From NCBI GenBank assembly GCA_043747745.1, contig JAYTOP010000096.1, positions 1-64,000 on the forward strand: a stretch of DNA of 64,000 nt, written 5' to 3'. This document shows positions 1 to 8,562 of this stretch, in pieces. Position numbers and translations under genes: made by a program. A model generated the notes under the pieces. The model did no database searches. It was not told where the DNA came from and saw nothing but the letters and a program-made list of their open reading frames with translations. Numbering within the stretch: position 1 is the first letter of the stretch; every line of letters starts with the position of its first letter. This DNA comes from SZAS-103 sp043747745. GTDB lineage: Bacteria; Pseudomonadota; Gammaproteobacteria; Xanthomonadales; Xanthomonadaceae.

Positions 1-370
1 CGCTGCAATCGTGCCACGCATCGAGACCGGCACCGCGCATCGCAGCACCGCCGATGCCTACGAATTGCGCATCTGGATGGCGATGGCGTAATTCCGCGAT
101 CAATCCGGCACCGAGCTGATCGCCGGATGCTTCGCCAGCGACAAGGGCGTAGCGCAGGGGGCTAGGGGCTGGGGGCTGGGGGCTGGTAAAAGCCGAGTGC
201 AAGGGTGTGGGAACTGAGGACTGGGGAATTGCAAGGACCGTAGACGAAGAGCCGACGTTGTCTGCGGCTGAATCTTCCAAACTCGAAATACGGGAAGGCG
301 TCGAAGGCGTTGCAGCGTTCGACGGCTCTTCACCAGCCCCCAGCCCCAAGCCTCCAACTCCCCAGCTCAT
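1..370 (-). CDS. lpxB: lipid-A-disaccharide synthase, 3' truncated by window edge, with odd N-terminal extension
   Basis: LpxB is the membrane-associated glycosyltransferase that joins UDP-diacylglucosamine and lipid X in lipid A synthesis. The LpxB start motif RYALVAGEASGDQLGAG is read on the minus strand at about 153-103, and the frame stays open to the left edge. The only ATG upstream in this frame is at 370, overlapping the lpxA stop as ATGA, which is the usual coupled start in this operon. That start puts about 72 residues before RYALVAGE, where E. coli LpxB has under 10. The extra part is Gly/Pro/Ser-rich low-complexity sequence encoded by G-rich repeats. A TTG start 17 codons before RYALVAGE is possible. 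The gene is certain; its true start is not. Confidence 0.85.
   Translation of the reverse strand, partial: MSWGVGGLGLGAGEEPSNAATPSTPSRISSLEDSAADNVGSSSTVLAIPQSSVPTPLHSAFTSPQPPAPSPLRYALVAGEASGDQLGAGLIAELRHRHPDAQFVGIGGAAMRGAGLDAWHDCS
172..347. repeat. inverted G-rich/C-rich repeat arms inside the lpxB 5' region
   Basis: On the plus strand GGGGCTGGGGGCTGGT (172-187) is the exact inverse complement of ACCAGCCCCCAGCCCC (332-347), with about 144 bases between. A second inner pair, GAAGAGCCG (246-254) against CGGCTCTTC (323-331), supports a long stem-loop. The arms are tandem iterations of a short G-rich unit of the kind I expect between genes in Xanthomonadales, yet here the sequence lies within the open lpxB frame. 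Confidence 0.6.
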
Positions 371-1140
371 CGCAACAGCGACCGTCCGCTGCGGTCCATG
401 AACTCCAGCATGTGGCGCACGTCCTCATCCTCGGTTGATTGCGCGACGAGTTGCTCGCGCGCATCGGCGAGCGGCTGCCCGGATACGAACAATGCACGAT
501 ACGCGCGCTTGATCGCAGCGATGCGTTCGATCGAGAAACCGCGTCGCTTGAGCCCTTCGGAATTGATCCCGCGCGGCTTCGCGTACTGGCCGGCGACCAT
601 CACGAACGGAAGCACGTCGGCGTTGATGAGGCTGCCCATGCCGATGAAGGCATGCGCGCCGATCTTGCAGAACTGATGCACGCCGCTGAAGCCACCGAGC
701 GTCACGTAATCGCCGATTTCGACGTGCCCGGCGAGGGTGGCGTTGTTGGCGAATACCGTCTGGTTGCCGATCGTGCAATCGTGCGCGATGTGCACGTAGG
801 CCATGATCCAGTTGTCGTCGCCGATGCGGGTGACGCCGCCGCCTTCGGCGGTTCCGCGATTGATGGTCGCGAATTCGCGGATCGTGTTGCGGTCGCCGAT
901 CGCGAGTTCGCTGCGGCCACCCTGGTATTTCTTGTCCTGCGGGTCGCCGCCGATCGCGGCATGCGAATGGACTTGGTTGTCGTGGCCGATCCGCGTGGGG
1001 CCCCTGACGGTCACATGCGCGCCGATGGTGGTTCCGGTGCCGACCTCGACCTCCGCGCCGATCACGCTGTAGGCGCCGATCGATACACCCGCGCCGATGC
1101 GTGCGGAAGGATCGATGATCGCAGTGGAATGGATCGCCAT
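367..1140 (-). CDS. lpxA: acyl-ACP--UDP-N-acetylglucosamine O-acyltransferase
   Basis: LpxA transfers a 3-hydroxyacyl chain from ACP to UDP-GlcNAc, the first step of lipid A synthesis, as a soluble cytoplasmic trimer. The 257-residue product starts MAIHSTAIIDPSARIG, is made of hexapeptide repeats forming a left-handed beta helix, and carries the HIAHDC segment that holds the catalytic His. Length is close to the usual 262. The start at 1140 matches the family; an in-frame extension to 1197 has no homology and is ignored. It lies 7 bases after fabZ and overlaps lpxB by ATGA, so it is part of the lpxD-fabZ-lpxA-lpxB unit. Confidence 0.97.
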   Translation of the reverse strand: MAIHSTAIIDPSARIGAGVSIGAYSVIGAEVEVGTGTTIGAHVTVRGPTRIGHDNQVHSHAAIGGDPQDKKYQGGRSELAIGDRNTIREFATINRGTAEGGGVTRIGDDNWIMAYVHIAHDCTIGNQTVFANNATLAGHVEIGDYVTLGGFSGVHQFCKIGAHAFIGMGSLINADVLPFVMVAGQYAKPRGINSEGLKRRGFSIERIAAIKRAYRALFVSGQPLADAREQLVAQSTEDEDVRHMLEFMDRSGRSLLR

Positions 1141-1147
1141 GGCGGGT

Positions 1148-1639
1148 TCAGGCCTTGCGCGCGCAGAGCATTTCAGCGCTCGCGACGTCCTTGCCATCCA
1201 CCATCGCCCGGCATCCGTACAGGGCCATGTTGCGCAGCGTGCGCAGCAGCTCGACCTCGAACACCAACTGGTCGCCGGGAATCACGATGCGGGTGAAACG
1301 CGCCTTGTCCACCTTGACGAGGTAGAAGATCGCCTGCGCTTCGCCCTCGGCGCGCGGCGGTGCGGAGATCTGGGTCAGCAGCCCGGCCGCCTGCGCCATC
1401 GCCTCGATCAGCAGCACGCCGGGCATCACCGGATGGCCCGGGAAATGGCCCTGGAAAAACGGCTCGTTGATCGTGACGTTCTTGATCGCGCGCAGCGACT
1501 TGCCGTGTTCGTACGCAGTCACGCGATCCACCAGCAGGAACGGAAAGCGGTGCGGCAGCATTTGCATGATGCGATCGGCGTCGATCGGCAGTTGCGTATC
1601 TGGCACAACGGCGCTCGACGGCGCGTGACTGACGGTCAT
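1148..1639 (-). CDS. fabZ: 3-hydroxyacyl-[ACP] dehydratase FabZ
   Basis: FabZ removes water from 3-hydroxyacyl-ACP in fatty acid elongation and competes with LpxA and LpxD for the same substrate, which explains its place between them. The 163-residue hotdog-fold protein shows LPHRFPFLLVDRV and the catalytic region FFQGHFPGHPVMPGVLLIEA with its His and Glu. The chosen ATG at 1639 overlaps the lpxD stop (ATGA at 1636-1639). The N-terminus before LPHR is about 15 residues longer than in E. coli. Confidence 0.97.
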   Translation of the reverse strand: MTVSHAPSSAVVPDTQLPIDADRIMQMLPHRFPFLLVDRVTAYEHGKSLRAIKNVTINEPFFQGHFPGHPVMPGVLLIEAMAQAAGLLTQISAPPRAEGEAQAIFYLVKVDKARFTRIVIPGDQLVFEVELLRTLRNMALYGCRAMVDGKDVASAEMLCARKA

Positions 1640-2661
1640 TGCGATGGATCCTTGTCGGGGTGCTTGAGTCGGCGCGCGAGCGCGTCGAGCTGCTTGAAAC
1701 GCGCGGCATTCTTCCGCCACGCGCGATTGTCCTGGATGGGCGTGCCGGAAGAATACTCGCCGGGCGTTCGAATGGAGTGGGTGACCAGACTCATCGCGGT
1801 AATCGTGACGCGATCGCACAGTTCAATATGGCCCAGCACGCCGGCGCCGCCCCCGATCAGGCAATGGCGTCCGATCCGCGCCGAACCGGCGATCGCCGAA
1901 CATCCGGCCATCGCGGTGTGCGCGCCGATATGCACGTTGTGGCCGATCTGGATCTGGTTGTCGAGGCGCACGTCTTCTTCGAGCACGGTGTCGTCAAGGG
2001 CGCCGCGGTCGATCGTGGTATTCGCGCCGATCTCGCAATCGTCGCCGACGACGACGCCGCCGAGCTGCGGTACCTTGACCCAACCAGTCGCGTCCATCGC
2101 GAGCCCGAAGCCGTCTGCGCCCAGCACCGCGCCCGGATGCACCAGCACGCGACGGCCGAGACGCACGCGGCAGACCAGGGTGACCCTGGCGACCAGCTCG
2201 CAACCCGCTTCGACGACGCAATCGTCGCCGATCACGCAGCCAGGCCCGACGATTGCGCCAGCCGCAATGTTGCTGCGCGGGCCGATACTGACGAATGCGC
2301 CGATGCTCGCGCCCGGATCGATGCTTGCCGACGGATCGATCGCCGCAGTCGGATGGATGCCGGTCGCAGGCCGCACGCGCGGATCGTACAACGCAGCGAT
2401 CCGCGCGAACGCGGCGTACGGATCGGCGGCGATCAGGCAGGCAACGGGTGCGGCACCTGCATTGGCCTCATGCAGCACGACTGCGGAGGCGCGCGTGTGC
2501 ATGAGTTCGCTGCGATAGCGCGGGTTGGCGAGAAACCCCAGCTGGCCTGCACCGGCATGCGCGAGCGTCGCCACGCCCACGATCGCGATGTCTCCATCGC
2601 CATACAGGCTCAGGCCGAAGCGGGCGGCGAGTTCGGCCAGCGTATGCGCTTTCGTCGCCAT
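1636..2661 (-). CDS. lpxD: UDP-3-O-(3-hydroxyacyl)glucosamine N-acyltransferase
   Basis: LpxD adds the second 3-hydroxyacyl chain, on the amino group, in lipid A synthesis. The 341-residue protein has the N-terminal uridine-binding domain (from MATKAHTLAELAARFG) followed by hexapeptide repeats (about residues 100-310) and a C-terminal helix. Size equals E. coli LpxD. In enterobacteria skp/ompH lies between bamA and lpxD; here only 51 bases separate lpxD from the bamA stop, so skp is absent from this position. Confidence 0.97.
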   Translation of the reverse strand: MATKAHTLAELAARFGLSLYGDGDIAIVGVATLAHAGAGQLGFLANPRYRSELMHTRASAVVLHEANAGAAPVACLIAADPYAAFARIAALYDPRVRPATGIHPTAAIDPSASIDPGASIGAFVSIGPRSNIAAGAIVGPGCVIGDDCVVEAGCELVARVTLVCRVRLGRRVLVHPGAVLGADGFGLAMDATGWVKVPQLGGVVVGDDCEIGANTTIDRGALDDTVLEEDVRLDNQIQIGHNVHIGAHTAMAGCSAIAGSARIGRHCLIGGGAGVLGHIELCDRVTITAMSLVTHSIRTPGEYSSGTPIQDNRAWRKNAARFKQLDALARRLKHPDKDPSQ

Positions 2662-2712
2662 CGGTGCATGGCTCCTGTCGATCGTAAGCCGGCTGGTTCG
2701 CAGCCGGCCGGT

Positions 2713-5043
2713 TCAGAAACTCGAGCTTCCACCGAAGGTGAACTGCAGATGCTCTTGCTGATCGCCAGGTTCGGAGCGGATCGGCTGCGCGTAACTGATG
2801 ATGATCGGCCCGATCGGCGCACGCCACTGCAACGCGATGCCAACCGACGCACGCAGCGTGCTGGCGCTGAAATCGCTGCGCGTTGCGTACACATTGCCGA
2901 AATCGAGGAATGTCGACAGTCGTGCGGACTCGGTGCTGATCAGTTTCGGGAAGTACATCTCGAGCGATCCAGTGGTCTTGACAGCACCACCAAGCGGCTG
3001 GTGGAACGTTGAACCGGGCGAGACCGCGAATGGACCCAGTGTGTTGTCGCGGAAGCCGCGGACCGACTGCACGCCGCCTGCGTAGTAATTCTCGAAGAAC
3101 GGCAAGCCGTTGGCCTTGGCGTTGCCGTAACCGTTGCCATACCCGATGTCGAACGCAGTCTTGAGCACGAAATAGGAGCTCAATGGCCAGTAGCGTTCGA
3201 AGCCATAGTTCAGCTTGTAATATTCCTGGGTCGACCCTGGTAGTGCAATGAAGGCACCGAAGCGCTGGTAGGTGCCACGGGTCGGGGCGAAGAAATTATT
3301 GCGCGAGTCGCGTGCCCACGACACGTCGGCATGCCAGGTCTTGAAGGTGTTGTGATCGACAGCGGCGAGATAATCGACGATTACTTGCGGAGTAGACCCG
3401 AAGATGGTCGAGATTTTCTTGGTGTCGGCACCGATAGACAGGCCTACCGTGCCGGTCTCGGTAATCGGAATCCCGAACGTCGCGGTGCCGCCATAGCTAT
3501 CGCTCGAATATTGCGCTGTATTGAAGTTCGCATTGTCGAATTGACGGTAGAACAGCCCGTAGCCTACCGAGACGCCATTGCTGGTGAAGTAGGGATCCAG
3601 GTAGTTGAAGTCCAGCCGCTTCTGGTAGGTACTGTTCGAGACTGCGACGCCGAAGTGGTTGCCGGTGCCGAGAAAATTATTTTCGTTGAGTTCGACCGTG
3701 GTGATCAGGCCGGAGAGCTGCGAATAGCCCAGGCCGAAGGTGAACTGGCCCGAGGTGCGCTCCTTGACGTTGATGACCACGTCCACCTGGTCGTTGCTGC
3801 CGAGAACCGCCGGTGTGTCCACCGTGATGTCATCGAAATAGCCCAGTCGCTGCAAGCGGATGCGCGAACGGTCGACTGCGGCCTGTGAGAACCAGCTGCC
3901 TTCGAGCTGGCGCATCTCACGACGCAGCACGGAATCGGCGGTGCGCGTATTGCCCTTGAACACGATGCGGCGCACCTGCACACGCGGACCAGGCACGACC
4001 TGGAAGTCGATGCCGACCGTGCGCGCGTCCTTGTCGACGTCTGGCACCGGGGTGATCTTGGCGAATGCGTAACCGATGTTGCTGAGGACGAGGGTCATCC
4101 TGTCCACGGTCAGCTCAAGCTTGTGCCGCGAAAAGATCTCGCCGTGCTTGATCGCGACCAGCTTCTGCAGGTCCGCCTTCGGCAACACGGTATCGCCGGA
4201 CACCTGGACGCTGGAGACCTTGTAAACCTGGCCTTCGGAGATGTTGGCGGTCAGGAACATGTCGCGGCGGTCGGGAGTGATGGCGACCTGGGTCGAATCG
4301 ACGTTGAAGTCGATGTATCCGCGATCAAGGTAGTAGGAATTGAGCTTTTCCAGATCGCCCGACAGCTTCTCGCGCGAGTACTGGTCGTCCTTCTTGTACC
4401 AGGACAGCCAGCCGCTGGTGTTGGATTCCCAGTTGTCGCGGAGCTTCTTGTCGGTAAAGGTCTGGTTGCCGACGATATTGATGTTGCGGATGACGGCCGC
4501 CTTGCCCTCGGCAATCGTGATGGTCACATCGACGCGGTTGCGATCCAGCGTGGTGACGCTCGGCGTGATCGACACGTTGTACTTGCCGCGGTTGTTGTAC
4601 TGGCGGTTCAGTTCCTGGGTGACGCGATCCAGGCTCAGGCGATCGAAAGTCTCGCCCTCGGACAGGCCGATCTGCTTGAGGCCCTTGAGCAGGTCGTCGC
4701 TCTTGATTTCCTTGTTGCCGACGAGCGTGAGCTTGTCGATCGCCGGGCGCTCGGTGACTTTCACGACCAGGATGTCGCCCTGCCGGTCGATCTCGACGTC
4801 GCTGAAGAAGCCGGTCTTGAACAGCGCGCGGATCGCATTGGCGGCTGCGCCACGATCCACCGTGTCGCCCTTCTCGATCGCAAGGTAGGTGAAGACCGTA
4901 CCCGGAGCGATGCGCTGGAGGCCGTCGATACGGATGTCCTGCACCCGGAACGGCTCGAAATTCTGTGCTTTGACGCCTGGTGCGAAGGCGAGGGCCGCGG
5001 TCAGGGCGAGGGCGAGCAGGCGGGGAGCTGCGATACGCGTCAT
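2713..5043 (-). CDS. bamA: outer membrane protein assembly factor BamA
   Basis: BamA is the essential Omp85 protein that inserts beta-barrel proteins into the outer membrane. The 776-residue product has a signal peptide (MTRIAAPRLLALALTAAL, ending near VKA), five POTRA domains (about residues 25-425) and a C-terminal 16-strand barrel. It ends in Phe, the usual C-terminal signal of outer membrane barrels. I chose the ATG at 5043 because it begins the signal peptide; the frame is open 40 codons further upstream without homology. A 19-base duplication surrounds this start. The gene sits between rseP and lpxD as in most gammaproteobacteria. Confidence 0.97.
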   Translation of the reverse strand: MTRIAAPRLLALALTAALAFAPGVKAQNFEPFRVQDIRIDGLQRIAPGTVFTYLAIEKGDTVDRGAAANAIRALFKTGFFSDVEIDRQGDILVVKVTERPAIDKLTLVGNKEIKSDDLLKGLKQIGLSEGETFDRLSLDRVTQELNRQYNNRGKYNVSITPSVTTLDRNRVDVTITIAEGKAAVIRNINIVGNQTFTDKKLRDNWESNTSGWLSWYKKDDQYSREKLSGDLEKLNSYYLDRGYIDFNVDSTQVAITPDRRDMFLTANISEGQVYKVSSVQVSGDTVLPKADLQKLVAIKHGEIFSRHKLELTVDRMTLVLSNIGYAFAKITPVPDVDKDARTVGIDFQVVPGPRVQVRRIVFKGNTRTADSVLRREMRQLEGSWFSQAAVDRSRIRLQRLGYFDDITVDTPAVLGSNDQVDVVINVKERTSGQFTFGLGYSQLSGLITTVELNENNFLGTGNHFGVAVSNSTYQKRLDFNYLDPYFTSNGVSVGYGLFYRQFDNANFNTAQYSSDSYGGTATFGIPITETGTVGLSIGADTKKISTIFGSTPQVIVDYLAAVDHNTFKTWHADVSWARDSRNNFFAPTRGTYQRFGAFIALPGSTQEYYKLNYGFERYWPLSSYFVLKTAFDIGYGNGYGNAKANGLPFFENYYAGGVQSVRGFRDNTLGPFAVSPGSTFHQPLGGAVKTTGSLEMYFPKLISTESARLSTFLDFGNVYATRSDFSASTLRASVGIALQWRAPIGPIIISYAQPIRSEPGDQQEHLQFTFGGSSSF

Positions 5044-5137
5044 CTGTGCATCCGGTTGGCTGCGAAAAAGTCCGCAGGTGGAAAAAGGTCGGTGGAGCGG
5101 GTGAATGTCAGAACCGCGATCTGTGCATCCGGTTGGC
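5042..5137. repeat. direct repeat around the bamA start
   Basis: The plus-strand sequence ATCTGTGCATCCGGTTGGC occurs at 5042-5060 and again at 5119-5137, 77 bases apart. The downstream copy (in bamA direction) contains the bamA start codon; the other lies in the 140-base rseP-bamA gap. Flanking bases are also partly alike, so this looks like a small tandem duplication of the bamA leader. Confidence 0.75.
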
Positions 5138-5183
5138 CGGGAAAGGCTCCACGGGGTAAACAAGGTCGTATTGCGCGGGAAAT

Positions 5184-6530
5184 TCAGGACAACGGACGCA
5201 GGAGATCGTTATAGAACGCCAGACACATCAAGCTGCCAAGCAGTGCCAGGCCGACATATTGGCCGACAGCCTGCGAGCGTTCACTGACCGGGCTGCCTTT
5301 CACAAGCTCTATAAGGTAATACAGCAGATGCCCGCCGTCCAAGATCGGCACCGGCAGCAGGTTGATGATCCCGAGGCTGAGCGACAGGATTGCGAGGAAA
5401 AACAGGAACCACGCGGGACCCAACTGGGCCGACTCGTTGGCATAGCGTGCGATCGCGACCGGTCCCGAAATATTCTGCACCGCGCCTTGGGTAACCATCC
5501 GCTTCAGCATCCCGACGCTTGCGCTGGTCTGCTTCCGCATCTCATGCGCGCTCGCGCCGAGCGCCGCAATCGGACCATAGCGGCGCGTACCGTCGTGAAC
5601 GGCGTTCTGCGGCTCGGGGCCAATCCCGATGAGCAGCGCGGGCTTTCCATTGCCCGGATCGCCCAATTTCGGCAAGACATCGACCTGAAGTCGCTCGCTG
5701 CCGCGTTGCACGGACAGATGCAGCGATTGTCCAGCGCGGGCCAGCGTGTGCGTCTGCTGGGCAAGCTGATCGAAGCTGCTGATTGCGAGGCCATTGATCG
5801 CGAGGATGCGGTCGCCAAGTTGCAGCTTTCCAACAGCCCCCCCCGGCATGATGCTGCCGACCACCGCTGGCAGCATGAACTGCTTTGGCACCAGTCCGAT
5901 CTGCGCGAGCGCTGCCGATTCGTCGAGCCCGCTTGCGAGTTGCTGCAAGGGCAGGGTGCGCAGCGCGTGGCCACCATCCTCGCGCGCGACTTCGACCTGC
6001 ACCGGTTTGCGATCCAGTGCAGCGGTTGCAAGCAACATCCCGGCGTCCGTCCAGGTTTCTACAGACGCACCATCGATGCTCAGCAGCCGGTCGCCGGGCA
6101 GGAAGCCGCCCTGTGCCGCCAATGCATCGGCGCGGCCGACGATGGGCAGATAGTCCGGCTGACCGATCACGAACATTGCCCACAGCAGCGTGAAGCACAG
6201 CAGGAAGTTCGCCGCCGGGCCGGCCGCAGTGATCGCGATCCGCTGCAGCACTGATTTGCGATTGAACGCGCGATGCACATCGGCCGGATCGACCTCGAAC
6301 TCGCGCTCGTCGAGCATCTTCACGTAGCCGCCCAGCGGGATCGCCGAGACCACGAACTCGGTACCGTCGCGGCCGACATGCTTGAGCAACGGCTTGCCGA
6401 AACCGACCGAAAAACGCAGGACATGCACACCGCACCGACGCGCGACCCAGAAATGACCGAACTCGTGGAAGGTCACCAGGATGCCGATGCTGACGATCAG
6501 CCACCAGACCGAGGCGAAGAACGTCGTCAT
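5184..6530 (-). CDS. rseP: RIP metalloprotease RseP (site-2 protease)
   Basis: RseP is the inner-membrane zinc protease that cuts anti-sigma factor RseA after DegS and also degrades signal peptides. The 448-residue product has the zinc motif HEFGH in the first membrane segment (residues 22-26), two PDZ domains in the periplasmic middle part (about 115-310), and the third zinc-ligand region NLLPVPILDGGHLLYYLIE near the C-terminus. Length matches E. coli (450). Its ATG overlaps the dxr stop by ATGA (6527-6530). Confidence 0.97.
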   Translation of the reverse strand: MTTFFASVWWLIVSIGILVTFHEFGHFWVARRCGVHVLRFSVGFGKPLLKHVGRDGTEFVVSAIPLGGYVKMLDEREFEVDPADVHRAFNRKSVLQRIAITAAGPAANFLLCFTLLWAMFVIGQPDYLPIVGRADALAAQGGFLPGDRLLSIDGASVETWTDAGMLLATAALDRKPVQVEVAREDGGHALRTLPLQQLASGLDESAALAQIGLVPKQFMLPAVVGSIMPGGAVGKLQLGDRILAINGLAISSFDQLAQQTHTLARAGQSLHLSVQRGSERLQVDVLPKLGDPGNGKPALLIGIGPEPQNAVHDGTRRYGPIAALGASAHEMRKQTSASVGMLKRMVTQGAVQNISGPVAIARYANESAQLGPAWFLFFLAILSLSLGIINLLPVPILDGGHLLYYLIELVKGSPVSERSQAVGQYVGLALLGSLMCLAFYNDLLRPLS

Positions 6531-7732
6531 CGGCCGATTCCAGCGCCTGCTCGCCGGGCGACCTGGGCTGTCGCGCTACGGCGGGCCGCAGCATCGGCTG
6601 CGAGCAGGTTGTCGATGCTGTCGGCAGCGAGCGTTTCCGCATGCTCGAGCGTGGTTTCGATGACTGCGGGAATGTCCAGGAAACCGATCCGGCCATCGAG
6701 AAAGGCCGCGACCGCGACTTCGTTCGCGGCGTTCAATGCCGCGCTCGCGGTGCCGCCAGCAGCCAGTGCGGCGTAGGCAAGGTCAAGGCAGGCGAAGGTC
6801 GCACGATCCGGATGCTGGAAGCTGAGTGCGCCGATTTGCCCCAGATCGAGCGGGGCCACGCCCGATTCGACGCGCTCCGGCCATGCCAGCGCACACGCCA
6901 GGGTGGTCCGCATGTCCGGCTGGCCGAGCTGGGCTACGACCGAGCCGTCGATGTGTTCGACCATCGAATGCACGATGCTCTGCGGATGCACCAGCACATC
7001 GATGCGCTCGGCGGGCATGCCGAACAGCCAGTGCGCTTCGATGACTTCCAGGCCCTTGTTCATCAGCGTTGCCGAATCCACCGAAATCTTGCGACCCATC
7101 TTCCAGTTTGGATGATCGCAGGCCTGCTCGGGAGTCACCTGCGCGAGGTCTGCGCGGCTGCGGTTCAGGAATGGTCCGCCAGACGCGGTGAGGATGAGTT
7201 TGCGGACGCGCTCAGGGGTCGACTTCAATCCATGCAGGCATTGGAAGATCGCATTGTGTTCGCTGTCGATCGGTATGATTTCTGCGCCGTTGGCTGCACA
7301 TTCATGCATCAGCAACGCGCCTGCCAGCACCACCGATTCCTTGTTCGCCAGCAGCAGGCGTTTGCCAGAACGTGCTGCGCTGAGGGTCGAATCCATGCCG
7401 ACTGCGCCGACGATGGCTGCAATGACCGTGTCGCAGGCATCGCTGCCCGCCAGCGCAGACAGTGATGCCGCGCCAGCGTGCGCTTGCGTAGGAAGTCCGG
7501 CAGCGGCCAGGCCATCGCGCAATGTCGCGTAGTGTTCTGCCTTGGCGATCACTGCATGTTTCGGACGAAAGCGCACGCACAGTGCAATGAGTTCATCCAC
7601 CCGCGAGTCCGCGCTGAGAACGTTGGCGGTAAACCGGTCCGGATGGCGCGCGATCACGTCCAGCGCCGAGGCGCCGATCGATCCAGTCGCACCCAGTACG
7701 GCGATGTTGCGCGGAGCGGCCGACGGGTTCAC
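6527..7732 (-). CDS. dxr: 1-deoxy-D-xylulose 5-phosphate reductoisomerase
   Basis: Dxr converts DXP to MEP with NADPH, the committed step of isoprenoid synthesis. The 401-residue product shows the nucleotide-binding motif GATGSIGASALDVI near the start, NKESVVLAGALL, and IDSEHNAIFQCL with acidic metal ligands. The start is a GTG at 7732 (VNPSAAPRNIAVLG), forming a GTGA overlap with the cdsA stop. No in-frame ATG fits better, and the resulting length matches the family (398 in E. coli). Confidence 0.95.
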   Translation of the reverse strand: MNPSAAPRNIAVLGATGSIGASALDVIARHPDRFTANVLSADSRVDELIALCVRFRPKHAVIAKAEHYATLRDGLAAAGLPTQAHAGAASLSALAGSDACDTVIAAIVGAVGMDSTLSAARSGKRLLLANKESVVLAGALLMHECAANGAEIIPIDSEHNAIFQCLHGLKSTPERVRKLILTASGGPFLNRSRADLAQVTPEQACDHPNWKMGRKISVDSATLMNKGLEVIEAHWLFGMPAERIDVLVHPQSIVHSMVEHIDGSVVAQLGQPDMRTTLACALAWPERVESGVAPLDLGQIGALSFQHPDRATFACLDLAYAALAAGGTASAALNAANEVAVAAFLDGRIGFLDIPAVIETTLEHAETLAADSIDNLLAADAAARRSATAQVARRAGAGIGR

Positions 7733-8562
7733 AGGTCCAGCCAGCCCTTGGCAATCCACAACACCGGCAACGCGGCGAGCAGGCTGTCGATGCGATCCAG
7801 CACGCCGCCGTGGCCAGGAATCAGGGTGCCCGAATCCTTGAAGCCGGAATGGCGCTTCATCAGGCTTTCGAACAGGTCGCCGACCACCGAGGCAGTCACC
7901 GTCAGCAGCGCGAGCACGGCCATCTGCGGCAGTTGCGCCTGCTTGACGCCGACCAGCGACGCGCCGACCAGCCCGACGGCCAATGCGCCGATAACGCCAC
8001 CCCAGAGCCCGGCCCAGGTCTTGCCTGGGCTGACGTGGGGGATGAGTTTGCGACGCCCCCAACGCACGCCGACGAAATACGCGCAGCTGTCGGCAGCCCA
8101 CACCATCACCAGCCCCAGCAGCGCCCAGCGCGGGCCGTTCGGGTCGCCAGGGTGATCGGGGTTTCCGGCATGCAGCAAGGCCAGCGCGCACCATGCCGGG
8201 ATGATCGAAAGCGTGCCCGCAGCCAGTTTGATCGTACGCGACCAACCGCCGCCGTCACGACCGAAGTCCGAGCGCGCCAGCCACAGCATCGCGAACGACC
8301 ACCACACCACGCCAATCAGCGCGATTGCCCCGAACAGTGGACGTCCGCCCCAGGACAAAGCGGCCATCACCGCGATGTTCGCCATGACATACAGCGCACG
8401 CCGCAATGGCTCGGCGATGCCGACCAGTCGCGACCATTCCCACAGCCCGAACAGGAAGATCGCCGCAGCGATCGCGGCGACATACGGGGTCCTGAGATAC
8501 AGCAGCGCCGCTACGGTCAGCGGAGCCAGCACGGCGGCGGTGACAATGCGCTGCGCGCTCAT
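7729..8562 (-). CDS. cdsA: phosphatidate cytidylyltransferase
   Basis: CdsA makes CDP-diacylglycerol from phosphatidate and CTP at the inner membrane, the branch point for all phospholipids. The 277-residue product is a multi-spanning membrane protein. The C-terminal region contains the family signature, here DSLMKRHSGFKDSGTLIPGH (in E. coli S-x-x-KR-x-x-x-KD-x-G-x-x-x-PGHGG) with the acidic residues that bind metal. The ATG at 8562 overlaps the uppS stop (ATGA). Confidence 0.95.
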   Translation of the reverse strand: MSAQRIVTAAVLAPLTVAALLYLRTPYVAAIAAAIFLFGLWEWSRLVGIAEPLRRALYVMANIAVMAALSWGGRPLFGAIALIGVVWWSFAMLWLARSDFGRDGGGWSRTIKLAAGTLSIIPAWCALALLHAGNPDHPGDPNGPRWALLGLVMVWAADSCAYFVGVRWGRRKLIPHVSPGKTWAGLWGGVIGALAVGLVGASLVGVKQAQLPQMAVLALLTVTASVVGDLFESLMKRHSGFKDSGTLIPGHGGVLDRIDSLLAALPVLWIAKGWLDL

